DNA of 64,000 nt. It comes from Toxotes chatareus. Its lineage: Eukaryota > Chordata > Actinopteri > Toxotidae. Positions 11,506 through 21,540 of the stretch are shown here, in pieces. Numbering within the stretch: the first letter of the stretch is position 1; every line of letters begins with the position of its first letter. A program made the position numbers and the translations under genes. The notes under the pieces were generated by a model, which was not told the DNA's origin, ran no database searches, and saw only the letters and a list, made by a program, of their open reading frames with translations. The stretch covers positions 119,792-183,791 of the forward strand of contig JAFBJY010001325.1 of the NCBI GenBank assembly GCA_016801885.1, given 5' to 3'.

Positions 11506-14198
11506 ATATTTCTCTCCAACGTGCGCTCACTGTGCAATAAAATGGAAGAACTTCAGCTGCTAGTGAGTAAAAACAGAGACTTTTCAGCATCTTCAGTTTT
11601 GTGCTTCACGGAGACATGGTTGTGTGGACTGATACCGGACTCTGCGCTGCAGTTGGCAGGCTTCAACTCTTCAGAGCGGATCGCGACACAGGACTATCCG
11701 GCAAAACTAAAGGTGGTGGAATCTGTTTTTATATCAACAGCGGCTGGTGCAACGATGTGACAGTGATCAAACGGTACTGTTCTCCTGACCTGGAAACTTT
11801 TTCATCAACTGCAGACCGTTCTACTCGCCCGTGAGTTCGCTTCATTCATTCTGGTCGGTGTTTACATTCCACCGCAGGCCGGCGTGCAGGAGGCCCAGCG
11901 CACTTCGCCGACCAGATTCTGTGCATGGAGCGGACTAACACGGACTCCTTAGTTATTGTCCTCGGTGACTTTAACAAAGGTAACCTCAGCCACGAACTCC
12001 CCAAATACAGACAGTTTATTAAATGTCCCACCAGAGAGGAGAACACTCTGGATCACTGTTACACCACTGTCAGTAACGCTTATCATGCTGTCCCTCGCGC
12101 TGCACTGGGTCACTCTGACCATGCCATGGTCCACCTGATTCCTGCATACAGGCAGAAATTAAAGCTCTGTAAACCTGTTGTGAGGACGTCAAAGCAGTGG
12201 AGCAGTGAAGCTGTGGAGGATCTTCAGGCATGCTTAGACTGTACTGATTGGGATGCTTTCAGGACTGCTACCACCAGTCTGGATGAGTACACAGAGGCTG
12301 TGACATCATACATCAGTTTTTGTGAGGACTGCTGTATTCCAACACGCACCAGGGTGAGTTATAACAATGACAAACCCTGGTTCACAGCCAAACTCAGACA
12401 GCTGAGGTTGGAGAAGGAAAGGGCGTTCAGGAGTGGGGACAGGGACATGTTTAAAGAGGCGAAGTACAGGTTTAGCAAGGAGGTGAGAGAAGCTAAACGA
12501 CTGTACTCTGAGAAGCTTCAACACCAGCTCTCAGCCAACGACTCTGCCTCTGTCTGGAAAGGGCTCAGGCAGATCACCAACTTCAAGCCTAAAGCCCCCC
12601 ACTCTGCCAACGACTCACACCTCACCAACAGACTGAATGAGTTTTACTGCCGCTTTGAAAGACAATGGGACAGTCCTGACACCATCCCCATGTCACCACC
12701 TACCAGCTCCAACCCAACAGCCCCTCCTCCCCCACCACAACTGCATCCCTCTCCATCCTGAGAGAGATGTAAACAGACTCTTTAGGAGGCAGAACCCCCG
12801 CAAGGCAGCCGGTCCTGACTCCATCTCTCCATCCACCCTGAAGCACTGCGCCGATCAACTGTCTCCAGTGTTCACTAACATCTTCAACTCCTCACTGGAG
12901 ACATGTCACGTGCCAGTCTGCTTCAAGACCTCCACCATCATCCCCATCCCCAAGAAACCAAGGATCACAGGACTTAATGACTACAGACCCGTCGCCCTGA
13001 CCTCTGTAGTCATGAAGACTTTTGAGCGCCTCGTCCTGACCCACCTCAAGGCCATCACTGACCCACTCCTGGATCCCCTGCAGTTCGCCTACAGAGCCAA
13101 CAGGTCTGTGGACGACGCAGTAAACCTGGCCCTCCATTTCGTCCTACAGCACCTGGATTCTGCAGGAACCTACGCCAGGATCCTGTTTGTGGACTTCAGT
13201 TCCGCTTTCAACACCATCATTCCGGCTCTGCTGCAGGATAAGCTCTCCCAGCTGAAGCGTGCCTGACTCCACCTGCAGGTGGATCACAGACTTCTTGTCA
13301 GACAGGAGGCAGCATGTGAAGCTGGGAAAGCACATTTCTGATTCCCGGACCATCAACACCGGTTCCCCTCAAGGCTGCGTTCTTTCTCCTTTACTCTTCT
13401 CCCTGTACACCAACAGCTGTACCTCCAGCCACCAGTCTGTCAAGCTGCTGAAGTTTGCAGACGACACCACCCTCATTGGTCTCATCTCTGACGGGATGAG
13501 TCTGCATACAGGTGGGAGATTGACCAACTGGTGTCCTGGTGCTCCAAAAACAACCTGGAGCTGAACACGGCGAAGACAGTGGAGATGGTGGTAGATTTTA
13601 GGAAGAACCCAGCCCCTCCTGCCCCCATCCTCCTGAGTGACTCCTCAGTCAACAGGGTGGAGTCCTTCACCTTCCTGGGAACCCTCATCACACAGGACCT
13701 CAAATGGGAGCTGAACATCAGCTCCCTCACCAAAAAGCCCACCAGAGGATGTACTTCCTCCGGCAGCTGAAGAAGTTCAACCTGCCGAGGTCAATGATGG
13801 TGCACTTCTACACCTCCATCATCGAGTCCATCCTCACCTCCTCCATCACCATCTGGTACGCTGCTGCCACTGCCAAGGACAAAGGAAGGCTGCAGCGTAT
13901 CATCCACTCTGCTGAGAAGGTGATTGGCTGCAATCTGCCATCTCTCCAGGACCTGTACGCCTCCAGGACCCTGAGGCGTGCAGGTAAGATTGCAGCTGAT
14001 CCCTCCCACCCTGGTCACAAACTCTTTGAGACACTTCCCTCCGGCAGGAGGCTGCGGTCCATCAAGACCAAAACCTCACGTCACAGGAACAGTTTCTTTC
14101 CCTCTGCCACCACCCTCATCAACACAGCTCCCCCCCCCTTCCCCCCAAACAGCACGGACCCTCATTTCCCCAATACAGACTGTGTTACATTAACATAA
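11506..14198 (+). pseudogene. ORF2 (endonuclease + RT) of LINE #3, multiply frameshifted
   Basis: Endonuclease motifs in order: FLSNVRSLCNKMEEL, FTETWLCG (catalytic Glu), VGVYIPPQAG, VLGDFNKGN and LGHSDHAM. The 278-codon open stretch 11925-12761 carries the last part and the linker. RT motifs follow in other frames: NDYRPVALTSVVMKTFERL, YRANRSVDDAV, FVDFSSAFNTI, GSPQGCVLSPLLF and LLKFADDTTLIG (near 13450), then YFLRQLKKFNLP and SGRRLRS. Each catalytic motif is intact, but the frame shifts at least four times. Confidence 0.85.
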
Positions 14199-14432
14199 TT
14201 CAGATCTGTACTGTATGCGTTATATTAACGCTCCTATAAGGCATTATTACCTCTGCACTACATCCACTTTGCAACATTGCACATTATATTGTTCTTATTT
14301 GTACAGACTTTCTTCCACATAGTACTTCCTCTTTCTCTTATTTTAGTATTAAAACTTTCTTTTCTTGTTCAAACTTGCACCAACAACACCACGTCAAATT
14401 CCTTGTATGTGTAACATACCTGGCAATAAAGT

Positions 14433-14465
14433 TTTCTGATTCTGATTCTGATTCTGATTCTGATT
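14433..14465 (+). repeat. (ATTCTG)n 3' tail of LINE #3
   Basis: About five tandem copies of ATTCTG follow AATAAAGTTTTCTG. Short tandem repeats replacing poly(A) are usual at the 3' end of this LINE group. Confidence 0.85.
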
Positions 14466-14539
14466 TCCCAGTCTGTTCAGACACTGCCATGTCAGGGGAG
14501 CCATCAGGGTCCACTGCAGCAGCGTCCCGGCTATAGATC

Positions 14540-15740
14540 TGCTGCACAAGAACCTCCACTTACATTACCTGAACTTCCTTTACCCACCAGTGTGATGTCC
14601 TCAGCTTACACAATTACCAGCCAGTGGACCTCAGGCAGCAAATATTCCAGGCAGGCACCCCAGACACATGCTCCCCCCAGTTTTCCAGCCTCTTCCCAAG
14701 CATCACACAGCGTGCCATATTCTACCCAGGTCTCTGTAGCCCAACAGCAGCAAATTCAAGTGCCACGATCCCATGTGTACCCAAGCACACTGCCTCCAAC
14801 CTGTGCACTCCAGAGCCAACCATCCTTACCCCTTGTGCATTATACTCAAGCCCCCACGGTCTCTGTACATCATACACCAACCCCATTACAGGCAGAGTAG
14901 GGGCATTTCACTCATACTGCCCAAATGCAACCTCGTTGTTTACTCATCCCAGTCTGCATATCCCCTCAATCACAATTATCCCAGCCTGCCCCTGCTCCTC
15001 CTTCTCAGCTTGTTCCCATGCATCAGCACCAGCTTATTCTTCCACCAGCCCCAGCTTTGCTTAATGACCGACCCAGATATTGCTCACGCATTGAAGTACC
15101 CTCATTCCCCAACTTCACGCAGGAAGACCCCCATGAATTTGTAATGTTGAAGATGGCACTTAACAACCTTTTACCTCCAGATGAACCAGAACTGTACAAG
15201 TACCATATTCTATTAGACCATCTGCACCTGAGTTCAGCCCGCCATATTGCTCTCTCATATGCTGCACCCACGACCCTATACCATGGCTCTGGCAGCTTTA
15301 GAGCAGCAGTATGGTCAGCCACACCACCTTGCTCTAAAAGAAATACAGTCCATCCTGAACCTTCCCAGAGTTCCTGCTGGAAATGCAGAGAGTTTTCAAA
15401 GGTTTGCAGTTAGAGTGAGATCTATGGTCGACATGTTACAGTCTCTTGGCCCAGAGGGGGGTGAAGAACTTGCTTGTGCATCACATGTACGGTCATCGGT
15501 TGCTGAGTAAGTTACCAAGTGAGTTTGTGGCTAACTATGCAAGATATGCCCGCACAGTTCACCCTAATGAACGCTATAATCTGGTACATTTCTCCCTATG
15601 GCTCCAAGAAGAATCAGAGTGCCAGGCCGTCACAGCCCAGGTATCCACTCCTCAAATAAGTTCTTCTCAAGCCCCCAGAGAGAGTATAGTCAGAAATCGA
15701 AGTTTCCTCCTTTGTCCTGTTATGAGATTCTTTAACACAG
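14540..15740 (+). mobile_element. BEL/Pao-type gag relic
   Basis: Three overlapping frames together resemble a fish BEL/Pao Gag with a DUF1759-like region: a Pro/Gln-rich lead (14592-14900), then VPSFPNFTQEDPHEFVMLK and LPPDEPELYKYHILLDHL (14925-15280). These are followed by LAALEQQYGQPHHLALKEI and FQRFAVRVRSMVDMLQ (15285-15450), and LLSKLPSEFVANYARYART (from 15490). Frameshifts near 15265 and 15460 break it. No protease, RT or flanking LTR is recognisable here. The sequence runs directly into the intron end of unit A exon 16. Confidence 0.6.
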
Positions 15741-15756
15741 TCCCTGTGTCCTCTAG

Positions 15757-15951
15757 GAAAGCAATAGACGTCCAAAGACCAAACAAACGGAGAAGAGGAG
15801 AGTATGAAGAAGACATTACAGATGAAAACACCCATGAGCACGGACTACTCCCTCCCCCCTTTTGACCCCAGCAATCCAGTTGGTATGACACTATTTATTC
15901 ACTCTGACTGTTCATCACTGTTTTCTTTACATGTGTATTTCCACAGTCACT

Positions 15952-15990
<39 letters not shown>

Positions 15991-16308
15991 TCAGGTATGG
16001 AGTTCTTAGTCCCAAAGACCTCTTTTTTCTGTACAGTATGTAATCCATTCTTCAGAGGAACCAAAGAAGCTGAGATCAACCACTGCAAAACCATCAAACA
16101 CTACGAGAACCTAAAGGTAGGCAGCTCATGGTTATTTGTTGCAGTTTCTCCCTCTTTTATTCTGCTCCATTTTCACACTTACTGTGATACAGGTGATAAA
16201 ACGTCCACGTCTGTTCACAAAGAGTGTTTTTCTTTTGTCCTCCTCTTGTAGAAATACCTGCAGACTGAGAAGACGGTGAATGTGACGGACAAAACAGACC
16301 CCAGCTGA
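15757..16308 (+). pseudogene. Unit A exons 16-18: C-terminal matrin-type zinc finger
   Basis: Exon 16 (15757-15882) carries TAG at 15765-15767 where the other units have CAG or CAA-CAG codons; otherwise it ends FDPSNPVG. Exon 17 (15995-16116) encodes MEFLVPKTSFFCTVC and continues to HCKTIKHYENLK: a C-x2-C-x13-H-x5-H finger of the matrin/U1 type, intact. Exon 18 (16252-16308) encodes KYLQTEKTVNVTDKTDPS and TGA. The finger would bind RNA or protein in the nucleus in the parent gene. Confidence 0.8.
15956..15988. repeat. (GT)n microsatellite in intron 16
   Basis: Pure GT run just before the exon 17 acceptor. It is much shorter in unit B (near 28800) and interrupted in unit D (near 55850), so it varies between units. 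Confidence 0.9.
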
Positions 16309-17470
16309 ATGTGGCTGTGAAGCTTTTCACTCACTTTTGCCATTCCCCTCCTTTTGTATCGTCTCTTTATTTCTCTCTCAAGGTCCAGATTCTCACACTG
16401 GTATAGATTAGTCTCATGTCTCCATTTAAATATGACGTCAGTAAAATGTATTTACTAAATTGTGGCTTGTCGCTCATTCACAATCTCAGTGTCTCATAAT
16501 ATTTGATACAAGTCTGTTATCAATGATTTATAGCATCATAAAACCACACACTGTCATCACAATAACCTTAAAGCAAAGATGCAAATCTCACTGCATCAAC
16601 TTGTATCTTTACACCTGCACTGATTTTCATTGGCATGTACAGTAAATTGCTAATACACTATTTTCCACTGTCTGCTACTCACACTATTTGCTATTCTATA
16701 TATTGCCTGTCATTTACATAGTGCTTATAGCCACTGGCCACATGCCTTAGACAACCTTGGCATGACTACAGCCAGTGACGTCCACGCCTCAGTGACTGTG
16801 GGGTAAACACTCAAACCAGGGATCCTTTGTGTGGCACTTGTCAAGTCCCAGCTTATTAGCAGGACATTTATTTCAGCACAAGATGGCAGTACACTCTGTT
16901 CTAAGCTCAGAGCATCAACCTGTTTCTGACACAGTCTTACAAATCCTTTCATACCTCACAAGGCTTCATATCATCACTTAGATTAGCTTTTCTGTGTGTC
17001 AGAGTCTTGTGTTACCGTGGAGTGTCATCAGGTTCAAGGTGACTAAACTATGGCCATAAACTGTTTCCTCACTATGAGTCAAAGATCTTTTCTTACAGAT
17101 GTAGCATAGATAGATCGATCGATTTCTGTGGAGCTGTGGGCCAAATCACTGCTTTGCCTCAGCATGCTGCTGGGGACAGTGGCATCCAGATGGGCCAGTC
17201 TTCATAGCGGTCCAACAACAAAGGTATGACAAGGCCCAGGGCTGGTTAGTCCAGCTTCAGGTGCTAGCTGGGACAGAAGACTTGCACACCAGGGGCAGCA
17301 CAGTGGACCATTACCTTCATCAAGGTGGGAGAGAAGATTCAGCTTCAACCAAAGGCTCAAACAGAGCTCCTCTCTGCAGTACAGCAATTATACTGTCAAT
17401 ATCACCAGATGAGTGTATAGAAGAATGTAGCAAATTCATCAATTCAATAAGCACATTATATATATATACA
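16309..17470. other. 3' flank of unit A
   Basis: 3' UTR-like and intergenic sequence shared with units B and D. No AATAAA is seen here just downstream of the stop, whereas unit B has CAATAAAATG near 29275. The part 17150-17420 is well conserved between units and has an open + strand stretch, but I do not recognise a protein. Against unit D, about 170 bp containing a CA repeat are missing near 16730. Confidence 0.6.
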
Positions 17471-17471
17471 G

Positions 17472-18105
17472 TAGTGGAAAAAAGTTTTGGGACACCCTTC
17501 AAATTTCGCACAATCTCAAATATTATCATGAAATATTTGCAGAAAAATCTTTTTGGGATTTCACAAGGTGTGGCTGCATCAGACAGACACAAACAAAACA
17601 AATCATTTGTTTATTGTTATCAAGAAAAAAAAGCAAAAGTAAATTCTTCATGGTGTCAACATGTCAGTTCTCAACATTGTCGGATTCAAAGTTAATAAAT
17701 AGCAAAGAATGTCTTTAAAACTGAGCAAAAAATAAATTAACCATCACATAACAAAATTCATATTTAGTACTCCTGCCATTAGCACGCAGTATCACTTTAA
17801 TCCTGGCTGGCATGTTCTCCACGAGCCTTTCACACTGTTGAGGGGTAATCTTCTCCCATTCTTCTTCAATGACTGTTTTTAATTCTTCCAGATTCTTTGC
17901 TTAAAACAGACCTTTTGATAATCCAGCAAAGATTTTCAATGGGGCTCATGTCTGGGGATTGAGCTGGCCACTCTAAGACCTGGATATTGTGCTCCTGCAG
18001 CCAAGTTCTACTTGACCTGGATGCGTGGCAAGGGGCATTATCTTGCCCAAACAACCGCTTTCCACTTCCACTGTGCATCTTCAAACAGCCACAGCACTGG
18101 TATGT
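17472..18105 (-). mobile_element. Truncated Tc1-like transposon, unit A flank
   Basis: Minus-strand transposase C-terminal half: FGQDNAPCHASRSSRTW, then VLEWPAQSPDMSPIENLCW. The Asp of QDNAPCH and the Glu of SPIEN are the second and third acidic residues of the DD34E triad. One end (CAGTAGTGGAAAAAAGTTTT near 17470) resembles a Tc1 terminus. The N-terminal half is replaced by a TATG repeat and other sequence at 18100. It is present at the same place in units B, C and D. Confidence 0.8.
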
Positions 18106-18339
18106 ATGTATGTAACTTTTGGAGCTGCATTTACCACTTTGCCTCATTCATGGCCTGTAACGTGCCTACTTGTAATTTGGATGTTTCCTCAGTTGCAAGT
18201 TGCTGATGTGGATTCAAGAAGATATTTTCTAGTTAGACCTAAAGAACTACTGTATGAAAATGAGGGCAGAGATGATGGAGGATATCATTCTAACTCTTAT
18301 TTTATTGCCATCAGTTCAATTTATTCATTCATTATACAG

Positions 18340-19450
18340 CGCCTTACAGAGAAAGAGAGAAAAACTCTCTCTTTCTCACTGAGGGAAAAAAGAGAAAAAA
18401 ACTTTCTCTTTCTCTCAGAGAGACAAGAACTCTGAGAGAAAGAGAGAAAAAACTCTGCGGACAGAAGAGATAGAACAGCAGAGAAGTTGAGATAGAAGCA
18501 GAGAAAGAGCGAGTTCTTCTTCTTCTCGCTCTCTCTCTTTCGGTGGAGAAAGAGGGTTAGCGTTACGCAGTGGCGGTTCTACATTGAATTACTCCAAATT
18601 AAAGTTATCAGAAATTAAACAAATGTACTCTATATACATAAAAGTGGCAAAAATATACACAATCACACATAACAACAGCAGATAATAATGATATAGATAA
18701 AAACAATATAATTTCATTACTTTAGAATAATTTAAAAAATCAAAGAATAATATACAAATAAAATATAGAATAAATATTCTGATTAGCACAAATCCTTCAT
18801 CACACAAATGAAACCACACTACAGGAAATCTAATTCTAACACTATTGCACTAAGAGCAGCAAAGAAAAAACTAAAACTAAAACCTGAGCTTTCTGGCCTT
18901 CCTTGATGCAAAATCATCAATAATGTCATTATACGAAATCTGCTCCCCTATTGAATGATTGATACTGATGACAGCAAGGCCAGTGAGTAGTAGCTTGTAC
19001 CAAAAACCGCCACTGGCGTTACGGAAAACGCTCTGTTTCTCGCTGAGGAGGGCTAAAGAAGGCCATGCTCTCCTTCTCGCTCCCTCCCTCTCCATCGATA
19101 GAGACAGAAAGAGAGAGGAAAAGCGTCTCGATCTCTATCTGTCTCAAGGAGAGAGAGGGGAAGCTCTCTGTGTAACTCGCTCTCTGCCTGACAGAGAGAA
19201 GAGAGAGATCTCTTGCTCTTCCCTTTCTCTCTGCCAGAGAGAGAGGAGGAACCCAGAGAGAAAACACAGAGGCAAAAACTCTAATAATGTATATACATTA
19301 TTTCCATTTCAATAAATTTCAGTCAAATTTCAATCTAAATTTAAATAAGCTCTCTCTCTGTGTTTCTCTCTCTCGCTCCCTGAGAGAAAGAGAAACAAAA
19401 ACTCTGTGTTTCTCTCAGAGAGAGAGAGAGAGGAGGACAGAGTCTGGTGG
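18340..19450. repeat. Purine/pyrimidine-rich tracts (GAGA/CTCT) flanking a hAT MITE
   Basis: Two tracts, about 18345-18555 and 19030-19440, of GAGAAAGAGAG and CTCTCTTTCTC with many short inverted repeats such as CTCTCAGAGAG. They surround the 448-bp hAT element. Any long open frames here are low-complexity artefacts. The block recurs in the flanks of units C (34635-35665) and D (58350-59500) and is deleted in unit B. Confidence 0.8.
18568..19015 (-). mobile_element. Non-autonomous hAT element (448 bp) with 8-bp target duplication
   Basis: Terminal inverted repeat CAGTGGCGGTT / AACCGCCACTG with the identical 8-bp duplication GCGTTACG at 18560-18567 and 19016-19023, the hAT hallmark. Near one end, minus strand, the sequence encodes DDFASRKARKLRF, resembling the C-terminal end of hAT transposases. 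The element therefore looks like an internally deleted hAT that kept its last codons. The interior is AT-rich. Confidence 0.9.
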
Positions 19451-20060
19451 CCCGGGTCACATCTGTATTCAGTTCTCCTGGATATTAACCTCACAGACGC
19501 TCAAAATGAACCGTTATCAGTAAGGATCCGCAGCATGAGCGGATCGAAAGCGACTGAATGCCCCCAGCAAAGACGTTGGTAGCCTGAGACACCGGCGACG
19601 CACCCCCACCAGAGGTGTCCCTACCTCCTCAGAAACGTTGAGTCAGTGAAGGAAGGCTCCTCATTTATATCATCTGGCTGCCGCCGTAGTGACGTCAGAG
19701 CCGTTGCCTGGGGATCAAAGGCAGGTGGGATGGTGACGTCGTGAGCCACACCTCCTCTGAGCTGCTGCTCACTGGATGCTTTTTGCTTTTGACTACATTC
19801 ACAGTTAAACTCTACAAACTGTTGCGAGTGAAAATCCCAGCAAGTGTAGGGGTGTTCTGATACATCAGTCAGATTGTTGGAAAATTCCAAAGCATTCCAA
19901 AGGCAGTGGAAAGAATAAAAATGATCAAGTGCAGCTCTACACTTTGATTTGAACATTTGTCATGTATGACTTCATTTAATACTGTAGGTTCATACATGAT
20001 CATCCACAGCTGAAGCTCACATTCATGCACCTGTCCTGACAAGATGCTACGTGATTCATT
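19450..20060. promoter_or_regulatory. CRE-containing promoter-like segment
   Basis: GC-richer segment conserved in units A, C and D. It holds TGACGTCA near 19690 (a perfect cAMP response element) and TGACGTCG near 19734, plus a GCGACGCACCCCCACC box near 19596. Unit B keeps only the part from 19690 on. Its position between units would suit a promoter of a flanking transcript on either strand; no transcript is demonstrated. Confidence 0.35.
19621..19956 (-). CDS. Hypothetical 111-codon minus-strand ORF
   Basis: Starts MFKSKCRAALDHFY and contains EHPYTCWDFHSQQFVEFNCE. I recognise no family. In unit B the frame is cut by the deletion joining it to the purine tract. In unit D a one-base loss in the T-run of GCTTTTTGC shifts it. 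That argues against a conserved protein; it may be a fragment of an exon or chance. Confidence 0.2.
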   Translation of the reverse strand: MFKSKCRAALDHFYSFHCLWNALEFSNNLTDVSEHPYTCWDFHSQQFVEFNCECSQKQKASSEQQLRGGVAHDVTIPPAFDPQATALTSLRRQPDDINEEPSFTDSTFLRR

Positions 20061-20174
20061 GTGATCCACCATGTCTCAGCTAAAATGTTTTTCCTTGAGT
20101 CTTATTCAAAATGTGACACTGAAAACTCAACCATCTGTGCCAACAGAATGAAGATAAGTTCTGAAAAACCATCA

Positions 20175-20800
20175 ACAAACTCAGAGCAAGAGCTTCATAA
20201 ATACCTTTATTGCACATTAAAAACTGTATTCATTTCAACAATTGTATCAACTGTCAATATCAGTTTTATTTTTCCCAACTAGTTATTGTAAATGAAGACA
20301 TATTTAATGTGCCTTATTCATTTGTGGTCACAGTTATATTGAATTTCAAATAAACCTACTGTAACCCCCAACAGTAATGGCACTGAGTTCATTTTCTATG
20401 AACTACTCGTCAGGTTTTTCCAGATTTACCATAAAGCTCATAATGAATCTAACAGGATGCTTTGGTGAATTAATGTTTTCAGTGTCATTAAAATTGGTAC
20501 AAGTACAAAAGACACATGAGGAAAGCAGACATTCCAATATAGACAGCAACATTCAATCATTTCTATTATTTATGTAGCTGATTAAAGCTAATACAGAAAT
20601 GGGCTTGTAATTAATTACAAATTGTGGGAAAAACCTCTATCAGTGTGTTCTTGGATGGTTACAATAGAGTGCAAACCAGATAAGGTATGAAAAGAAACAG
20701 CAACAAACTCAGAGCAAGAGCTTCATAAATACCTTTATTGCACATTAAAAAGTGGATTCATTTCAAGAATTGTGTTAACCATCAATATCAGCAGAAAGGT
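20175..20800. repeat. Direct repeat of about 90 bp, 520 bp apart
   Basis: The segment beginning CAACAAACTCAGAGCAAGAG occurs at about 20175 and again at about 20702, each followed by CTTCATAAATACCTTTATTG. On the minus strand each copy contains AATAAA (within TGCAATAAAGG). The pair is kept in units B, C and D. Between them is unrecognised AT-rich sequence. Confidence 0.75.
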
Positions 20801-20844
20801 ATGAAAGAATGGAATAAACTAATGAATGGCCACAAGTGTTAAAA

Positions 20845-21330
20845 TACACACACATATATACAGTAGTATATATAGTAGGATTTTATTTCAGCTTCATTTA
20901 ACCAGGTAAGTCCTTTGAGAGGTAAGTCTCATTTGCAGTGACAACCTGGCACACAGACAAAGACAAAGGATCACAGTACAAATTCAATACACATCAATCA
21001 AAATGACAGTGTAATATGTGCATATATATATAAAGTGAGTTTCATGGTAAATGACTAAAAAAAAACAAGTACAAGGATCTTGGATTATGGTTTGTAATGT
21101 ATTCTTAAAAGAAGAGAATGGTATTAAAGAGCTGAGTTTTACAGTCTGTTGTAAGAGATTTCAGTCGTTTGTGGCAGAAAATTGAAAAGAGAAGCAACCA
21201 AAGGAGGTGCAGGCTTTTGGAATGACGAGGTTAATGAAGCTGCTGGAGCCAAGACTGAGACTAGAGTTCTGAATATTGAGCAAAGAGCGTAGGTATGAAT
21301 ATTGTAAAATGTAAAAGTTAAAAAAAAAAA
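20845..21330 (-). mobile_element. LINE 3' end (RT C-terminus plus 3' UTR), unit A flank
   Basis: Minus strand: the frame reads FINLVIPKACTSFGCFSFQF, then SATND and a stop; in the unit D copy it continues WNLLQQTLKLSSL. This is the usual C-terminus of fish L2-like reverse transcriptases. The fish repeat word AACCAGGTAAGTC follows near 20900. The A-unit copy has TGG changed to TGA at the W codon. An A-run of about 19 lies at 21319. Confidence 0.7.
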
Positions 21331-21424
21331 AAAAAAACTTTTTAGGGAATAAAGTAATTAAAGACATCAGCCTGAGAAAGTATGAGTGTTGAAGACACGT
21401 CCTCACAACCTGACACCTATGCCC

Positions 21425-21440
21425 GACACTAGGTGGCAGC
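21425..21440 (+). promoter_or_regulatory. CTCF-like motif upstream of first exon, unit B
   Basis: GACACTAGGTGGCAGC matches the CTCF core CCACTAGGTGGCAG at all but the first bases. It sits a few tens of bases upstream of the first exon. It is repeated at 33213-33228, decayed at about 37517, and deleted in front of unit E. Confidence 0.5.
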
Positions 21441-21445
21441 CCTTA

Positions 21446-21540
21446 ACTGTGACATGCGCATTTCCCCGTGAAGACGTGCTCGGTAATGGCCGCAAGCACG
21501 TTGAAAGCGGGAAGAAAGCTTCTGTCTCTGTCATGTTAAG
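21446..21540 (+). other. Unit B exon 1 (probable 5' UTR exon)
   Basis: Ends CATGTTAAG before GTAAGTTGC, a strong donor. It holds a 17-codon ORF, MAASTLKAGRKLLSLSC, at 21486-21539, ending TAA one base before the donor. It is either an upstream ORF or the decayed true start. The same exon recurs at 33240-33329, 37541-37633 (ATG lost) and 61316-61410 (identical). The transcription start is not defined. Confidence 0.55.

Larger units (their letters stand above)
11201..14466 (+). mobile_element. LINE #3, near full-length jockey-superfamily (Rex1/L2-like)
   Basis: Opens with CAAGATGGCGCC (11201-11212) and ends with AATAAA (14425-14430) and a (ATTCTG)n tail. It covers a short GC-rich leader, the complete endonuclease region, the linker and the RT. 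It lies between exons 15 and 16 of unit A, next to BEL gag remnants. As the longest LINE in the window it shows the full layout that LINEs #1 and #2 lost. Indels near 11700, 11800, 12740, 13258, 13510 and 13740 break the ORF. Confidence 0.9.
3214..16308 (+). pseudogene. znf638: Unit A: 3' half of a ZNF638-like gene (RRM2 to matrin zinc finger), inactivated
   Basis: Partial copy of a nuclear RNA-binding protein gene of the MATR3/RBM20/ZNF638 group. Exons by homology to units B and D: 3214-3345 and 3540-3581 (RRM2 second half and linker), 7033-7057 (only the last 25 nt of the RRM3 first exon), 7246-7406, 7546-7991, about 9395-9772, 9868-10031, 10150-10372, 10497-10789, 15757-15882, 15995-16116 and 16252-16308 (stop TGA). 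Lesions include a LINE replacing most of RRM3, frameshifts in the exons at 7246, 7546, 9868 and 10497, and TAG at 15765-15767. No promoter or RRM1 is present. The family is clear from the motifs; ZNF638 rather than MATR3 or RBM20 is inferred from three RRMs. Confidence 0.75.

Noticed and set aside
14338..14559. Ser/Glu repeat frame on the minus strand
   Set aside because: Translation of the (ATTCTG)n LINE tail.
17085..17420. Conserved open stretch in the flank (WTITFIKVGEKIQLQPK in one frame)
   Set aside because: Frames differ between units and I recognise no protein; kept only as flank sequence.
18958..19315. Arg/Glu/Ser-rich 118-codon frame
   Set aside because: Generated by GAGA/CTCT low-complexity sequence; not conserved between units.
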